A DNA stretch of 64,000 nucleotides from contig NZ_JAJTSZ010000010.1 of the NCBI RefSeq assembly GCF_021440195.1, positions 1 through 64,000 of the forward strand, in the 5' to 3' direction. The position numbers were made by a program, and so were the translations under genes. Below the pieces are notes generated by a model. It saw nothing but the letters and a program-made list of their open reading frames with translations, was not told where the DNA came from and did not search any database. This document shows, piece by piece, positions 45,101 to 53,662 of the stretch (its first letter is position 1; each line of letters opens with the position of its first letter). This DNA is from Dyadobacter sp. CY356 (lineage in GTDB: Bacteria; Bacteroidota; Bacteroidia; Cytophagales; Spirosomataceae).

Positions 45101-45304
45101 GCCTGGTATTGCTTCACCTTTGCTGTCGGTAACTTTACCTGTGACAGGTCTTACTGCGATTTTTGATTTGACTGTACGCGTAGAAACAGCTCCCGCTTTC
45201 ATCGGTGCAGCGGCAACCGAAACATTCATGGAAGCTGTAAAAAACACAATTTGGCAAAAGGCAAGTTTCGTCCACAAGGGACACTTTATTTCCTGCTTTT
45301 TCAT
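42176..45304 (-). CDS. SusC/RagA family TonB-linked outer-membrane protein (pair 2)
   Basis: A 1042-residue SusC-type porin. The signal region is MNVSVAAAPM after a hydrophobic run; the CarboxypepD-like domain reads VTGKVTDSKGEAIPGSTIIV. The signature LGEVVVTALGIQRDKKALTY follows, then plug motifs LRGNKSLQGSSEALYVIDGI and ILYGSQGANGVILITTKKG. The barrel ends YGLNLKFTF. It is transcribed away from pair 3, whose SusC gene starts about 1 kb to the right, so the two systems share an upstream region. No ECF sigma factor or anti-sigma gene is adjacent, unlike many SusC/D loci. Confidence 0.95.
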   Translation of the reverse strand: MKKQEIKCPLWTKLAFCQIVFFTASMNVSVAAAPMKAGAVSTRTVKSKIAVRPVTGKVTDSKGEAIPGSTIIVKGSEKGTITDAEGNFSIEITSDAAILTISSIGYDTKEVPVGTLSILNIVLESSSALLGEVVVTALGIQRDKKALTYATQQIGGEELRRASNTNFVDALNGKAAGIDIKVSSSGAGGSTRAVLRGNKSLQGSSEALYVIDGIPMVNNKGAQPGSYGGTDGGDGLSAINPADIESISILRGANASILYGSQGANGVILITTKKGKEGKVSVDFNSSAVLEKVSGLPKFQYRYGSVGGDYSWTPTGTAEVKSDSYQKDYIKDFFNTGATFTNSVGITGGNAKTNVYFSYANISSNGIMPTNTYRKNNFSFRQSTKLMNDKITVSSGIILSSEKSKNRPGAGYYNNPLTGLYLFARDRDFNSYKENYAVFNPDRNMDKMNWYSTEEKQNNPYWELHKDPKLQTYNRIIANVKLSYEIAKNLKFDVRANMDYNNVLDDKRYAAGGNSVSVSPNGTWAYSKYTDQSIYSDGILSYNTNFGDFSVNALVGASYQKNKYYDGITVNNGTVSLQYPNVFTFANMPYNVMFTSIPDYSNTIKQGVFANLSLGFKDFLFLDLAGRNDWASTLALTGNQSYFYPSVGGSAVISQMFNLPEAFSLLKVRASFSQTANEVPYNRVLPLSSIGGAGGPSGIGGINRPTQVPFTNLKPEKIVANEYGLETKFFHNKLGLDFTYYNGTSTNQFLELTAPSGSGYTTYYVNAGKIENHGFELTLNAEAIRTDHFTWNTTLNASQNKNKIVELIASNPTYQVGGDNEGFASIIKAGGSFNDVYVYKFARNDAGQIILDKNGVPTKAATQTLVGNVNPKLLVGWTNNLNYGNFFASVLVNGKFGGVAFSKTEAFLDSYGVSERSAEARDAGTVPINAVTPEGAAVTSIAPYTYYSAIGDRNKIMEPYVFSRTNVRLGQFVLGYTFKSKGSNPVFKNASLSFVGRNLFFFYKKAPFDPEQAMSTNNALQSTDVFGLPSTRSYGLNLKFTF

Positions 45305-45981
45305 TGTTCGGATAGTTAATTGGTTAGGAAAATTTTGACATAGAGACTCCGTTCATTCAGGAAGAATGATTAAATCTGTGAAACCTGTAAGCGTCAGTGC
45401 AGAGGTTTCTTTGCGCGGCGGGAATTTAATGTAGAGGGTTTAGGGCATAGGCATTAGCATAGGTTTTATGAAACAGCTATTTTATTTGGCTATTTTCACA
45501 GTGAACAGATAATTGATTTTGTAATTTTTTTCAAAGTAATCATTTAATTAGGTAATTATCATATTCTGTAAGGGATTAATTTTTATTTTTTTTTAATTAA
45601 TTGATTTTAAGCATCTCAGAGCATTATTTTGTGAATATAAATTTATACTATTCCAAGTTGTACTTTTACTGGTCATTGCAACACCTGAATTTTTTTGAAT
45701 CATAGATTGACTATGCGGCAGTTCTGCTGCACGCGGTATAAACCCTATGAATCTATTGTCTGGCAGGTCAGGAACCTATGTTCCTATACGAGATTAAAAG
45801 CGGAGTGCTATTTTTTGTTTGAAGATATCTTATTATTGAAATATTACTATTTTAATCTTTCAGCTGATGCGCCAACTTCGTTTAATTACTTTTTATAAAA
45901 GATAGATTCCAAACCAGCTTCGGGGGCGGAAAAGATATATTACCTGGTTATGTTAAAAAATTTAGCCCGACGGAATTTTTC
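45305..45981. other. Divergent intergenic region between SusC pairs 2 and 3
   Basis: Very AT-rich, with runs of T. A 67-codon frame at 45695-45898 has no family signature and is not called. No sigma/anti-sigma or other regulator gene is present. The promoter of pair 3 lies at its right end; none with a full consensus was found for pair 2. Confidence 0.45.
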
Positions 45982-46011
45982 TTGCAAACAAGAAAGGAAT
46001 AGTTATTTTTG
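45982..46011 (+). promoter_or_regulatory. Bacteroidota-type promoter for SusC/SusD pair 3
   Basis: TTG at 45982-45984, then exactly 19 bases, then TATTTTTG at 46004-46011: a full match to the primary-sigma consensus TTG-N19-TAnnTTTG. Transcription would begin near 46018 and leave a leader of about 270 bases. A perfect hairpin, AATCTAG-N7-CTAGATT (46019-46039), would sit at the very 5' end of that RNA. Confidence 0.65.
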
Positions 46012-46288
46012 CATATTAAATCTAGCAACTAACTAGATTACTACTCATCCATAACAAATTTTAAATAGTCAAGTTTACCCATGAACACCTGTTTATTTTC
46101 TTCCAAGTATTTTCTTACTAATTATTTCAAGTCCGGCTGCCACAAGCGCTGTTGAACCTGATCAACTTTCACCCTGCTTCAAATAAAATTTCCGGATCGT
46201 TATATCTAGCAAGACCAAGGTCCGGCCAGACAGCTCATGGATAATTTTTTCTGAAAGCTTCATCCATTCATTTATCCATACTGTAAAC

Positions 46289-49200
46289 ATGAAAAAAAAT
46301 CTAGTCTATTTATTACTGGTACTTTTCGCCGGGACACTCAGTCCTGTCTTAGCCCAGAGCGACATAACCGTTACCGGTCAGGTAAGATCACAAGTTGAAA
46401 ATGAAGTTTTGCCCGGAGTTTCTATTTTAGTAAAAGGCACATCACGCGGGACGGCCACCAATGCCGAAGGGAATTATGAACTTCAGGCGGTACCTGGCGC
46501 AACGCTGGTGTTTTCCTTTATTGGTCTTAAAACAACGGAGCAGCTTGTTCCTGCTGATGGGAAACTGAATGTGATCCTTGAAAGTGATAATACGATTCTT
46601 CAGGAAGTTGTTGTTACGGCCCTGGGGATCACCAAAGAGAAAAAATCGCTTGGTTATGCGGTGCAGGAGCTTAAAACCAAAGACCTTGCCGAAGCAAGAG
46701 AAGGCAATCTTGTCAATGCACTTTCTGGGAAAATTGCCGGTGTCAACATTACCAATAGTCAGGGAGGCATGGGTTCTTCACGGATCGTTATTCGTGGCGA
46801 GACCTCGATCGCCGGCAATAATCAGCCTCTTTTTGTTGTAGACGGTATTCCGGTAGATAATTCCCAACTGGGTGCAGGTGCGAACGGATCACGGGATTTT
46901 GCAAACGCAATTTCTGATATAAACCCTTCTGATATTGAATCGATCAGTGTTCTGAAAGGGCCTAATGCCGCAGCTTTATATGGGTCCAGAGCTTCCAATG
47001 GCGTTATTTTGATAAAAACCAAATCGGGAAGATCTGCGCAGAAAGGTCTTGGCGTCTCACTTAATATCGGCTATACCTTTGACAAACTTCTGGTGCTGCC
47101 AAAATATCAGAACGTATTTGGCCAGGGTACAGGCGGACAGTTTTCATACAAAGATGGAAAGGGTGGCGGAATAAATGATGCCACAGATGAGAGCTGGGGC
47201 CCTAAAATGGACGGTCGTCTGATCCCGCAGTTTTTCTCTAATGGCCAGGCTGTTCCCTTTGTAGCGCATCCGGACAATGTCAAAAATTTCTTTGAAACAG
47301 GCCATACCCGTTCAACTGGTGTTTCAGTATCGGGATCAAATGAAAAAATTGATTTCCGTTTTTCATTCAACAACAGCAAACAGACCGGCGTTATACCTAA
47401 CACGGACATTTCCAAAAATTCATTTGGTGTAAATTCCACTTACAGGATTAACGATAAACTCACCCTTTCTACAAGCGCTAATTTTATACGCACCGCATCA
47501 GATAATCTTCCCGGAACATCCGGTCGCGGCAGCAGCGTTATGCTCCAATTCTTATGGTTTGGACGTCAGGTGGATACCGGGCTTTTGAAAGATTACAACA
47601 AAGGCGGATTTGATTATAACTGGAACCATAGCTATTATAGCAACCCTTATCTGCTGCAATACGAAAATACTGTGCAGCAGCGTCGTGACAGATTCTTTGG
47701 TAATGTAAACCTGAACTACAAGATCACCGACTGGCTAACTGCCACTGTGCGGACCGGTAATGACTTTTATACAGACAAGCGTAAATTCAAGGTTGCATAC
47801 GGAACCAATGGTACGCCATTCGGTTCGTATACTGAGGATGGTTATGTTGTAAATGAAAATAATACGGACTTTAACTTCAACCTGCATAAAAAACTGGGAG
47901 CTGATTTTGAAGTGGACTGGCTTGTGGGGGGAAGTCTGAGAAGCAATTTCAACGAACAAAATTATCAGCAGGCACCAAAGCTGGCTGTAAGTGATCTTTA
48001 TACGCTGAATAACTCACGTGATGCATTGATATCTTATAATCTGCTAAGAAAACAAAAGGTTTACAGTGGATTTTCATCAGCTCAGATCGGTTTCAGAAAC
48101 TATGCTTTTTTAAATCTTACTGCAAGAAATGACTGGTCTTCAACGCTTCCGGCTGGTAATAATTCTTATTTTTATCCTTCGGTTAATGCCAGTTTTATAA
48201 TCACTGATGCGTTTAACATCAAAAGCAACGTGCTGACCTTTGCAAAGATCCGCGGTGGCTGGGCAGAAGTTGGGAAAGATACCGATCCATATCAGCTTAT
48301 CAATACCTATCCTTTCAATCAGCCCTTTGGCAGCAGCCCGCTACTTACGGTTTCTGATGTGCTGTTAAATTCAAATTTAAAACCGGAGATTACCCGTTCC
48401 ACAGAAATAGGACTGGATCTGGCTTTTTTCAGAAACCGGGCGCGACTTGATTTTAGTTATTACAATACCAATAGTTACAACCAGATTTTAAAGGCCGATG
48501 TAAGTCCGACAACCGGTTACAAGCAAAAACTTTTGAACGCAGGCCATATCAATAACCATGGCATCGAAGCGATGCTTACCGTAAAACCGGTTGAAACAGC
48601 ATCAGGTTTTAAATGGGATGTGGGTATTAACTTTTCAAAAAACGTTTCCAAGGTGATTTCTTTGGATGATGAAGGTTTTTTGAATGACTATAAACTGGGT
48701 TCGAATGGTTCAGCAGCTGTTTATGCAAGCAAAGGGCTTGGCTATGGTGCCATTTTTGGAACTGCTTTTTCAAGGGATGCCGCAGGGGATATCATCATAG
48801 GAGCCAACGGGCTGCCGGTTCGTGATGCAAATCTGAAAGTACTTGGCCATTACACGCCAAAATGGATAGGGGGCATAACCAATTCGTTTTCTTTTAAAGG
48901 ATTTAATTTAAGTGTGCTGATCGATACCAAACAGGGCGGATCGCTTTATTCCGCAACGAATGCAACCGGAAAATATACCGGTGTTCTGATTGAAACGCTG
49001 GAAGGCAGAGATGCTGAACACGGAGGCTTGACTTACTATTTTCCAGGCAATAACAAAGCTGCGGCACCTGTGCAGTTGGCTGCCGGCGGTTCTGCGCCCG
49101 GGAATGCGGTTGTATACGAGGACGGCATCATTGCGAAGGGCAATACTGCGGATGGTAAACCAAACACAGCCATTGTTTCGGCTGAGCGTTATTACAAAGG

Positions 49201-49492
49201 TGTTTACAGCAACAGTGCCGGGATTAACGAAGCCAGTGTTTTTGATGCTTCTTTTATCAAGTTAAGGGAAGTAAAACTTGGCTATACCATTCCACAGTCT
49301 TTGGTAAGCAGATATAAATTGCAAAATGTGACTATATCTGTTTATGGACGCAATCTGGCCTTCCTGCAAAGAAAGGCAACAAACATAGATCCGGAAACCG
49401 CGTTCAGTACGGCCAATACCGGACAGGGGCTTGAATCACTTCAGCTTCCGACAACCAGTTCCTACGGTTTTAACCTGAACATAGGATTCTAA
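46289..49492 (+). CDS. SusC/RagA family TonB-linked outer-membrane protein (pair 3)
   Basis: A 1067-residue SusC-type transporter. Signal peptide MKKNLVYLLLVLFAGTLSPV ending LAQ; CarboxypepD-like domain ITVTGQVRSQVENEVLPGVS; signature LQEVVVTALGITKEKKSLGY; plug motifs VIRGETSIAGNNQPLFVVDG and AALYGSRASNGVILIKTKSG; barrel ending GFNLNIGF. The signature resembles pair 2 (both VVVTALGI) more than pair 1 (VVVVGYGT), so pairs 2 and 3 may be related systems for similar ligands. The SusD partner follows after 41 bases. Confidence 0.95.
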   Translation: MKKNLVYLLLVLFAGTLSPVLAQSDITVTGQVRSQVENEVLPGVSILVKGTSRGTATNAEGNYELQAVPGATLVFSFIGLKTTEQLVPADGKLNVILESDNTILQEVVVTALGITKEKKSLGYAVQELKTKDLAEAREGNLVNALSGKIAGVNITNSQGGMGSSRIVIRGETSIAGNNQPLFVVDGIPVDNSQLGAGANGSRDFANAISDINPSDIESISVLKGPNAAALYGSRASNGVILIKTKSGRSAQKGLGVSLNIGYTFDKLLVLPKYQNVFGQGTGGQFSYKDGKGGGINDATDESWGPKMDGRLIPQFFSNGQAVPFVAHPDNVKNFFETGHTRSTGVSVSGSNEKIDFRFSFNNSKQTGVIPNTDISKNSFGVNSTYRINDKLTLSTSANFIRTASDNLPGTSGRGSSVMLQFLWFGRQVDTGLLKDYNKGGFDYNWNHSYYSNPYLLQYENTVQQRRDRFFGNVNLNYKITDWLTATVRTGNDFYTDKRKFKVAYGTNGTPFGSYTEDGYVVNENNTDFNFNLHKKLGADFEVDWLVGGSLRSNFNEQNYQQAPKLAVSDLYTLNNSRDALISYNLLRKQKVYSGFSSAQIGFRNYAFLNLTARNDWSSTLPAGNNSYFYPSVNASFIITDAFNIKSNVLTFAKIRGGWAEVGKDTDPYQLINTYPFNQPFGSSPLLTVSDVLLNSNLKPEITRSTEIGLDLAFFRNRARLDFSYYNTNSYNQILKADVSPTTGYKQKLLNAGHINNHGIEAMLTVKPVETASGFKWDVGINFSKNVSKVISLDDEGFLNDYKLGSNGSAAVYASKGLGYGAIFGTAFSRDAAGDIIIGANGLPVRDANLKVLGHYTPKWIGGITNSFSFKGFNLSVLIDTKQGGSLYSATNATGKYTGVLIETLEGRDAEHGGLTYYFPGNNKAAAPVQLAAGGSAPGNAVVYEDGIIAKGNTADGKPNTAIVSAERYYKGVYSNSAGINEASVFDASFIKLREVKLGYTIPQSLVSRYKLQNVTISVYGRNLAFLQRKATNIDPETAFSTANTGQGLESLQLPTTSSYGFNLNIGF

Positions 49493-49533
49493 TTTATTCG
49501 CAAAGCGGATCTCTCATTTTAATAATTGAAACG

Positions 49534-50979
49534 ATGAATAATAAACATATCATTTTAAAAAGTGCTTTTGTCTTTGTTTTAGCCGGATTGCTTACAGGCT
49601 GCTCGGACGATCTGGAAGACATTAATAAAAATCCAAATGAGGCCATTATTGCACAGCCTGATTATTTACTGGCCAATGCAATCAAGTCCAATGCGGACAT
49701 AATCCTGGGATCGGATGCAAGTATGGAAACAACCACATTGTATGTGCAGCACTGGGCCAAAATCCAGTATACCGACCCGGATAAATACACGGCCAGTCTG
49801 ACTAATATCCAGAATGTGTGGACTAATTTTTATTCACAGGGGCTTACTGATTTTGCGACCATTATCGAACTGGGAGAAAAGTCTGGCAATACCAACTATC
49901 AGGCTGTCGGTTTGATCCTTAAATCGTGGACTTTCCAGCTGTTAACAGATCTGTATGGTGATATTCCTTATTCTCAGGCAGGAAAAATCGAGCAGTATCT
50001 AACACCAAAATATGACGCGCAAAAAGATGTTTATATTGGTCTGCTTGCTGATTTAAAAAAGGCTGGTGAGCTGATCAACACAGCTTCAAACCCGATTGCT
50101 GGTGATCTGGTATACGGAGGGAATTTAACCAAATGGAAAAAGTTTGCCAGTTCGCTCAGGCTCAGGATTGCTTTAAGGATAGCTGACAAAGATCCTGCTA
50201 CTGCAAAATCAGTGATCGCTGAATTAGCAGCTGATCCTTCACAGCTGATCGCGGGTAATGAGGAGATTGCACAGCTGGTTTATCTGAGTTCCCCGAATCA
50301 GAATCCTGTTTCAAAAGACCGCGAAACACGTGACGATTACCGCGTGAGTAAAGCCGTCATTGACAAACTTCTGGAATTAAAAGATCCACGTCTGGCTGTT
50401 TTTGCTAATAAAACCGTCGATACAACCCCTTTGGGTTATGTCGGTGTCACCAATGGTTTGCCAGCTGATTCCGCTGCAAAGCTCGGCTTTACAAAAACGT
50501 CAAAACTTGGTGATTACTTTACCGCCGCGAGCTCTCCAGCCGTATTTTTAAGTTATGCTGAGGTTTTATTTAATCTGGCAGAAGCGGCTCAAAGAGGTTT
50601 TATTTCTGAGAATGCGGCTGTTTTATATCAAAAAGCAGTCACGGCTTCTTTGCAGCAATTCAAGGTAGGCAGTGCCGATATCGCACTTTACCTGGCGCAG
50701 CCCGCTGTGGCCTATGATCCTTTAAATTATAAAAAATCAATTGGGGATCAAAAATGGCTCGCCTTATTTAGCCAGGGTCCGGAAGCTTACGCAGAATGGA
50801 GAAGACTGGATTATCCTCAGCTAAAACCTGCTTATGCTGGTGTGCTCGGGGGGAAGTTTCCTGTAAGATTAACCTATCCAACCGGCGAGCAGGCTTTAAA
50901 CCTTGCAAACTACAAAGCTGCGGTAGCCAGCCAGGGTGAAGATAAATTAACGACCAAACTCTGGTTTGACGCGCAGTAA
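49534..50979 (+). CDS. SusD-like nutrient-binding lipoprotein (pair 3, SusD-like_2 type)
   Basis: A 481-residue surface lipoprotein with lipobox LLTGC (Cys23) followed by a DDLEDINKNPNEA motif typical of this group. Other features: VGLILKSWTFQLLTDLYGDI (about residues 126-145), FASSLRLRIALRIADKDPAT, SYAEVLFNLAEAAQRG and GPEAYAEWRRLDYPQLKPA near 420. It caps the SusC protein encoded just upstream. The same SusD sub-family occurs in pair 2, in keeping with related SusC partners. A hairpin terminator follows. Confidence 0.94.
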   Translation: MNNKHIILKSAFVFVLAGLLTGCSDDLEDINKNPNEAIIAQPDYLLANAIKSNADIILGSDASMETTTLYVQHWAKIQYTDPDKYTASLTNIQNVWTNFYSQGLTDFATIIELGEKSGNTNYQAVGLILKSWTFQLLTDLYGDIPYSQAGKIEQYLTPKYDAQKDVYIGLLADLKKAGELINTASNPIAGDLVYGGNLTKWKKFASSLRLRIALRIADKDPATAKSVIAELAADPSQLIAGNEEIAQLVYLSSPNQNPVSKDRETRDDYRVSKAVIDKLLELKDPRLAVFANKTVDTTPLGYVGVTNGLPADSAAKLGFTKTSKLGDYFTAASSPAVFLSYAEVLFNLAEAAQRGFISENAAVLYQKAVTASLQQFKVGSADIALYLAQPAVAYDPLNYKKSIGDQKWLALFSQGPEAYAEWRRLDYPQLKPAYAGVLGGKFPVRLTYPTGEQALNLANYKAAVASQGEDKLTTKLWFDAQ

Positions 50980-51021
50980 TATGGCAATGCAGGGACGGGT
51001 TAGCACCGTCCTGTCATATTA

Positions 51022-51083
51022 AAAAATCTCAGGCACCAGCTTTTATTTAGTAAAATAAATAAAAACTGTTGGCTGAGATTTTT
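51022..51083. terminator. Terminator between SusD pair 3 and the response regulator
   Basis: AAAAATCTCAG (51022-51032) pairs with CTGAGATTTTT (51073-51083), with a partly paired inner region (CCAG with CTG). A and T tracts on both sides suit the convergent genes. Confidence 0.75.
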
Positions 51084-51108
51084 ATTTGCGGATGTTTAAT
51101 CCCGCAGC

Positions 51109-51555
51109 TTATTGAGGCGAATCGAAATAAAAATCGGACTGCTCTTCTGTCCAGTCGGTAGTAATTACATCCTTAATGGTCTGTCTGTATTGGTCCATAG
51201 ATGCAGGTTTGGTGATGTAACCATTGGCTCCCAATATTTTAGACTGAGATACATGGTAATCAGTATTGGAAGTGGACAGCATGATCACAGAAACGGGCAA
51301 TGACTGTTTACGTATTTCGGTCAGGCATTCCAATCCATTCATCAGGGGCATATTAATATCAAGAAAAACGATGTCAATATTTTGCAGCGTCGTCAGCAGT
51401 CTGATGGCTTCAACACCATCTTTGGCAACGTGCAGATTTATTGTAATTTGAAAGTCAGAGATAACTTCCTTGAAAACCAGAACATCCTCACTGTCATCTT
51501 CGGCCAGCAATATGTTGAGGGTCTGTAAACTGAATGATTGTGTGAAAATGTCCAA
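51109..51555 (-). CDS. Single-domain response regulator (CheY-like receiver)
   Basis: A 148-residue receiver domain with no output domain. Acidic pocket AEDD (about residues 18-21), phosphorylation Asp in VFLDINMPLMNG, Thr/Ser in IMLSTSNTD, and Lys in GYITKPASM are all present. The start appears to be TTG at 51555, since no ATG precedes the first motif. Such REC-only proteins in Cytophagales commonly work as phosphate-relay intermediates or with hybrid kinases encoded elsewhere; no kinase is adjacent. Similar proteins lie at 59858 and 60866. Confidence 0.9.
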   Translation of the reverse strand: MDIFTQSFSLQTLNILLAEDDSEDVLVFKEVISDFQITINLHVAKDGVEAIRLLTTLQNIDIVFLDINMPLMNGLECLTEIRKQSLPVSVIMLSTSNTDYHVSQSKILGANGYITKPASMDQYRQTIKDVITTDWTEEQSDFYFDSPQ

Positions 51556-51761
51556 ATGATGTTGAGCTAGATTGGCAGTAATAAAAGTACTAAAATTAAA
51601 ACAAGTTCCGAAACTTAATCAGGATTTCAGCGGGATTGTTCCGTTAAAGGTTTTAGTCATGCACTGATGGTGGAACATATTTTGTATTGATCATTTAAAC
51701 AAAAAAATATCGTCAACCCTGATCAGGCAAGTTCTGGTTTACAATGATCTGAATTATCAAA

Positions 51762-52580
51762 ATGTCTATTTCTGTTTTAACTATTGTTAAATCCCGTCTG
51801 CCGGCCCTGGTTAATCTTTTGAAAGGCCTGGAATTGAATACCACTTTACCGCAGGAACTGGTTGTGGTGCATATGAATGAAAAGAAATCAGATCTGAAAT
51901 CGGATCTGTTTGCTGTCCGCAGTTTTGAGCTTTGGTCTGATGTTGCATTACCACTGGCAGAAGCCCGTAATTTTGCCAGGCAAATGTCAGCTTCCGAGAA
52001 TATGATCTTTATCGATGTTGACTGCGTCCCGGCTGGCAATCTTATCCGGATTTATTCGGAGTCCTTTTTAGCCAGCAATAAACTTTGGGCCGGACAGGTA
52101 AGGTATCTTAAAAAGTCTGCTACCCAAACGCCTGGTTTTTTAGAAAAACTCGATGCGTTAAGCACACCTGATCCTGTCAGAAGTAATATTGATCAGATGA
52201 GTTATGAATTGTTTTGGTCTTTAAACTTTGCCTGCAATAAAAAAACCTATGATCGTATTGGTGGATTTGATCTGGGTTTTCAGGGTTATGGGGCAGAGGA
52301 TACAGACTTTTCATTTTCAGCCAGAGAGGCCGGTGTGCCAATAGAATCTTCCATGTCCGTGGTTTATCATCAGTATCATCCGAGTTATGATCCGCCTCTG
52401 AATCATTTTAAGGACATAGTAAAAAATGCACTGCGGTTTTATTCCAAATGGAAACACTGGCCGATGGGCGGATGGCTTAAAAAATTCGAAGCTTTGGAGC
52501 TGATTCGTTGGGAAGATGATAATATTACAATTCTCCGTTCACCCGACGAGCACGAAATTCAGCTGGCGCTCAAAGTCTGA
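51762..52580 (+). CDS. Family 2 glycosyltransferase with galactosyltransferase-type C domain
   Basis: A 272-residue GT-A fold enzyme. SISVLTIVKSRLPALVNLLK starts the nucleotide-sugar-binding half; the metal-binding DxD is in MIFIDVDCVPAGN (about residues 83-95). The acceptor half has the galactosyltransferase C-terminal motif GGFDLGFQGYGAEDTDFSFS (about 167-186). No signal peptide or membrane segment, so it acts in the cytosol on a nucleotide-sugar donor. Its last 22 bases overlap the end of the next gene on the opposite strand, so the two are tail to tail. The acceptor is unknown. Confidence 0.88.
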   Translation: MSISVLTIVKSRLPALVNLLKGLELNTTLPQELVVVHMNEKKSDLKSDLFAVRSFELWSDVALPLAEARNFARQMSASENMIFIDVDCVPAGNLIRIYSESFLASNKLWAGQVRYLKKSATQTPGFLEKLDALSTPDPVRSNIDQMSYELFWSLNFACNKKTYDRIGGFDLGFQGYGAEDTDFSFSAREAGVPIESSMSVVYHQYHPSYDPPLNHFKDIVKNALRFYSKWKHWPMGGWLKKFEALELIRWEDDNITILRSPDEHEIQLALKV

Positions 52581-53662
52581 TTTGTACCGGTTTTTTTTCT
52601 TGTGAAAAGCATATCCCACTGACAGAAAAGATGCTTCGCAATCAGTGATAAAGCATCAGGATCGATCACACCTTCCCAGCAATTGTCAGGAAGATTTTGT
52701 GCTTTTAGAATTAAATCCTGCCAATCATACGTTGAAAGATTTTCGTGGGAAACGACAATGGCCATATTGTGGGCTTTTAGTAAAGCGCCTTTACAGATCT
52801 GTTCTTCAAAGGGCCGCTCTTCGGTGATGCAGATAAACTTTTTGTTTAATTCTGCCATTTCCATCACCGTATTATGACCAGCGTTTCCAATCACAACATC
52901 AGCCTCAGCCAGCAAGCTGACCGGATTTTCTATCAACCCATGAAAATACAGATTTTTTGGTAAAGAATCGTGTTCATGTTCGGTTAGATTTCCAAGAACA
53001 TCAATCGCTTTTTGCGGACATTGTGAAGCAAGTTCGATTAAAAATGAAAGGTCTATCGAGGTTCCTCCGGCCCCTGTAATAACAGCGATCTTACCTGTTG
53101 ACCTTTTTGACGAAGGTATTGTAAAACCTGAAAAACGAGAAAATCCGCCGGAAAAAAATGTCTTCTCGTTTACCCAGTCATTGGATGGCTGATCCATTAG
53201 CTTCTGCGGTCCGGGTGATATAAGCAGCTGTGCACCCTGATAAGCATGCACATGCGCTAAATCATCTCTTTTTCCATTTTGTCTGATAACCACAGTAGGT
53301 ATGCCGCAGAGCGCAGCCAGCATCGCTATTTCCACAGATACATCAACAATCAGCAGGGCTGGATATGATAATCTTAATGCCCTGATGATTAGCTCGTTGC
53401 GTTCAGGTATGGTCTGAACGTTTAATGGTGCGTAATGAATAAAATCCAGCCCGCGTGTTTGGGCATATAGATCCGACTGGGCAATAGTATCCTTTGGTAA
53501 GTGCATACAATTGATATCTGCCGGAATTATTTGCCTGAAACGTTTTAAGTCCGTACCAAGAAAGGTTACATGAGCATCCTTCAACTGCCTGGCGATGGCG
53601 ATTGAACGCATCAGATGGCCCGATCCATGGTGATGGATATAAAATGCGAAGTTAGTTTTCAC
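52559..53662 (-). CDS. MurG/GT28-like glycosyltransferase
   Basis: A 367-residue GT-B fold protein starting with GTG at 53662. The N-terminal half opens with FYIHHHGSGHLMRSIAIARQ (about residues 7-26), the GHxxR-type loop seen in MurG-like enzymes. The C-terminal donor-binding half has VITGAGGTSID, FHGLIENPVSLLAEADVVIG and NAGHNTVMEMAELNKKFICI, followed by the EERPFEEQ segment. It overlaps the upstream GT4 gene by 11 bases and is surely co-transcribed with it. The product might be a surface polysaccharide, glycolipid or pigment glycoside; nothing here decides. Confidence 0.82.
   Translation of the reverse strand: MKTNFAFYIHHHGSGHLMRSIAIARQLKDAHVTFLGTDLKRFRQIIPADINCMHLPKDTIAQSDLYAQTRGLDFIHYAPLNVQTIPERNELIIRALRLSYPALLIVDVSVEIAMLAALCGIPTVVIRQNGKRDDLAHVHAYQGAQLLISPGPQKLMDQPSNDWVNEKTFFSGGFSRFSGFTIPSSKRSTGKIAVITGAGGTSIDLSFLIELASQCPQKAIDVLGNLTEHEHDSLPKNLYFHGLIENPVSLLAEADVVIGNAGHNTVMEMAELNKKFICITEERPFEEQICKGALLKAHNMAIVVSHENLSTYDWQDLILKAQNLPDNCWEGVIDPDALSLIAKHLFCQWDMLFTRKKTGTNQTLSAS

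Noticed and set aside
45695..45898. A 67-codon frame in the divergent SusC gap
   Set aside because: No signature, unusual residue content and no neighbour with related function.
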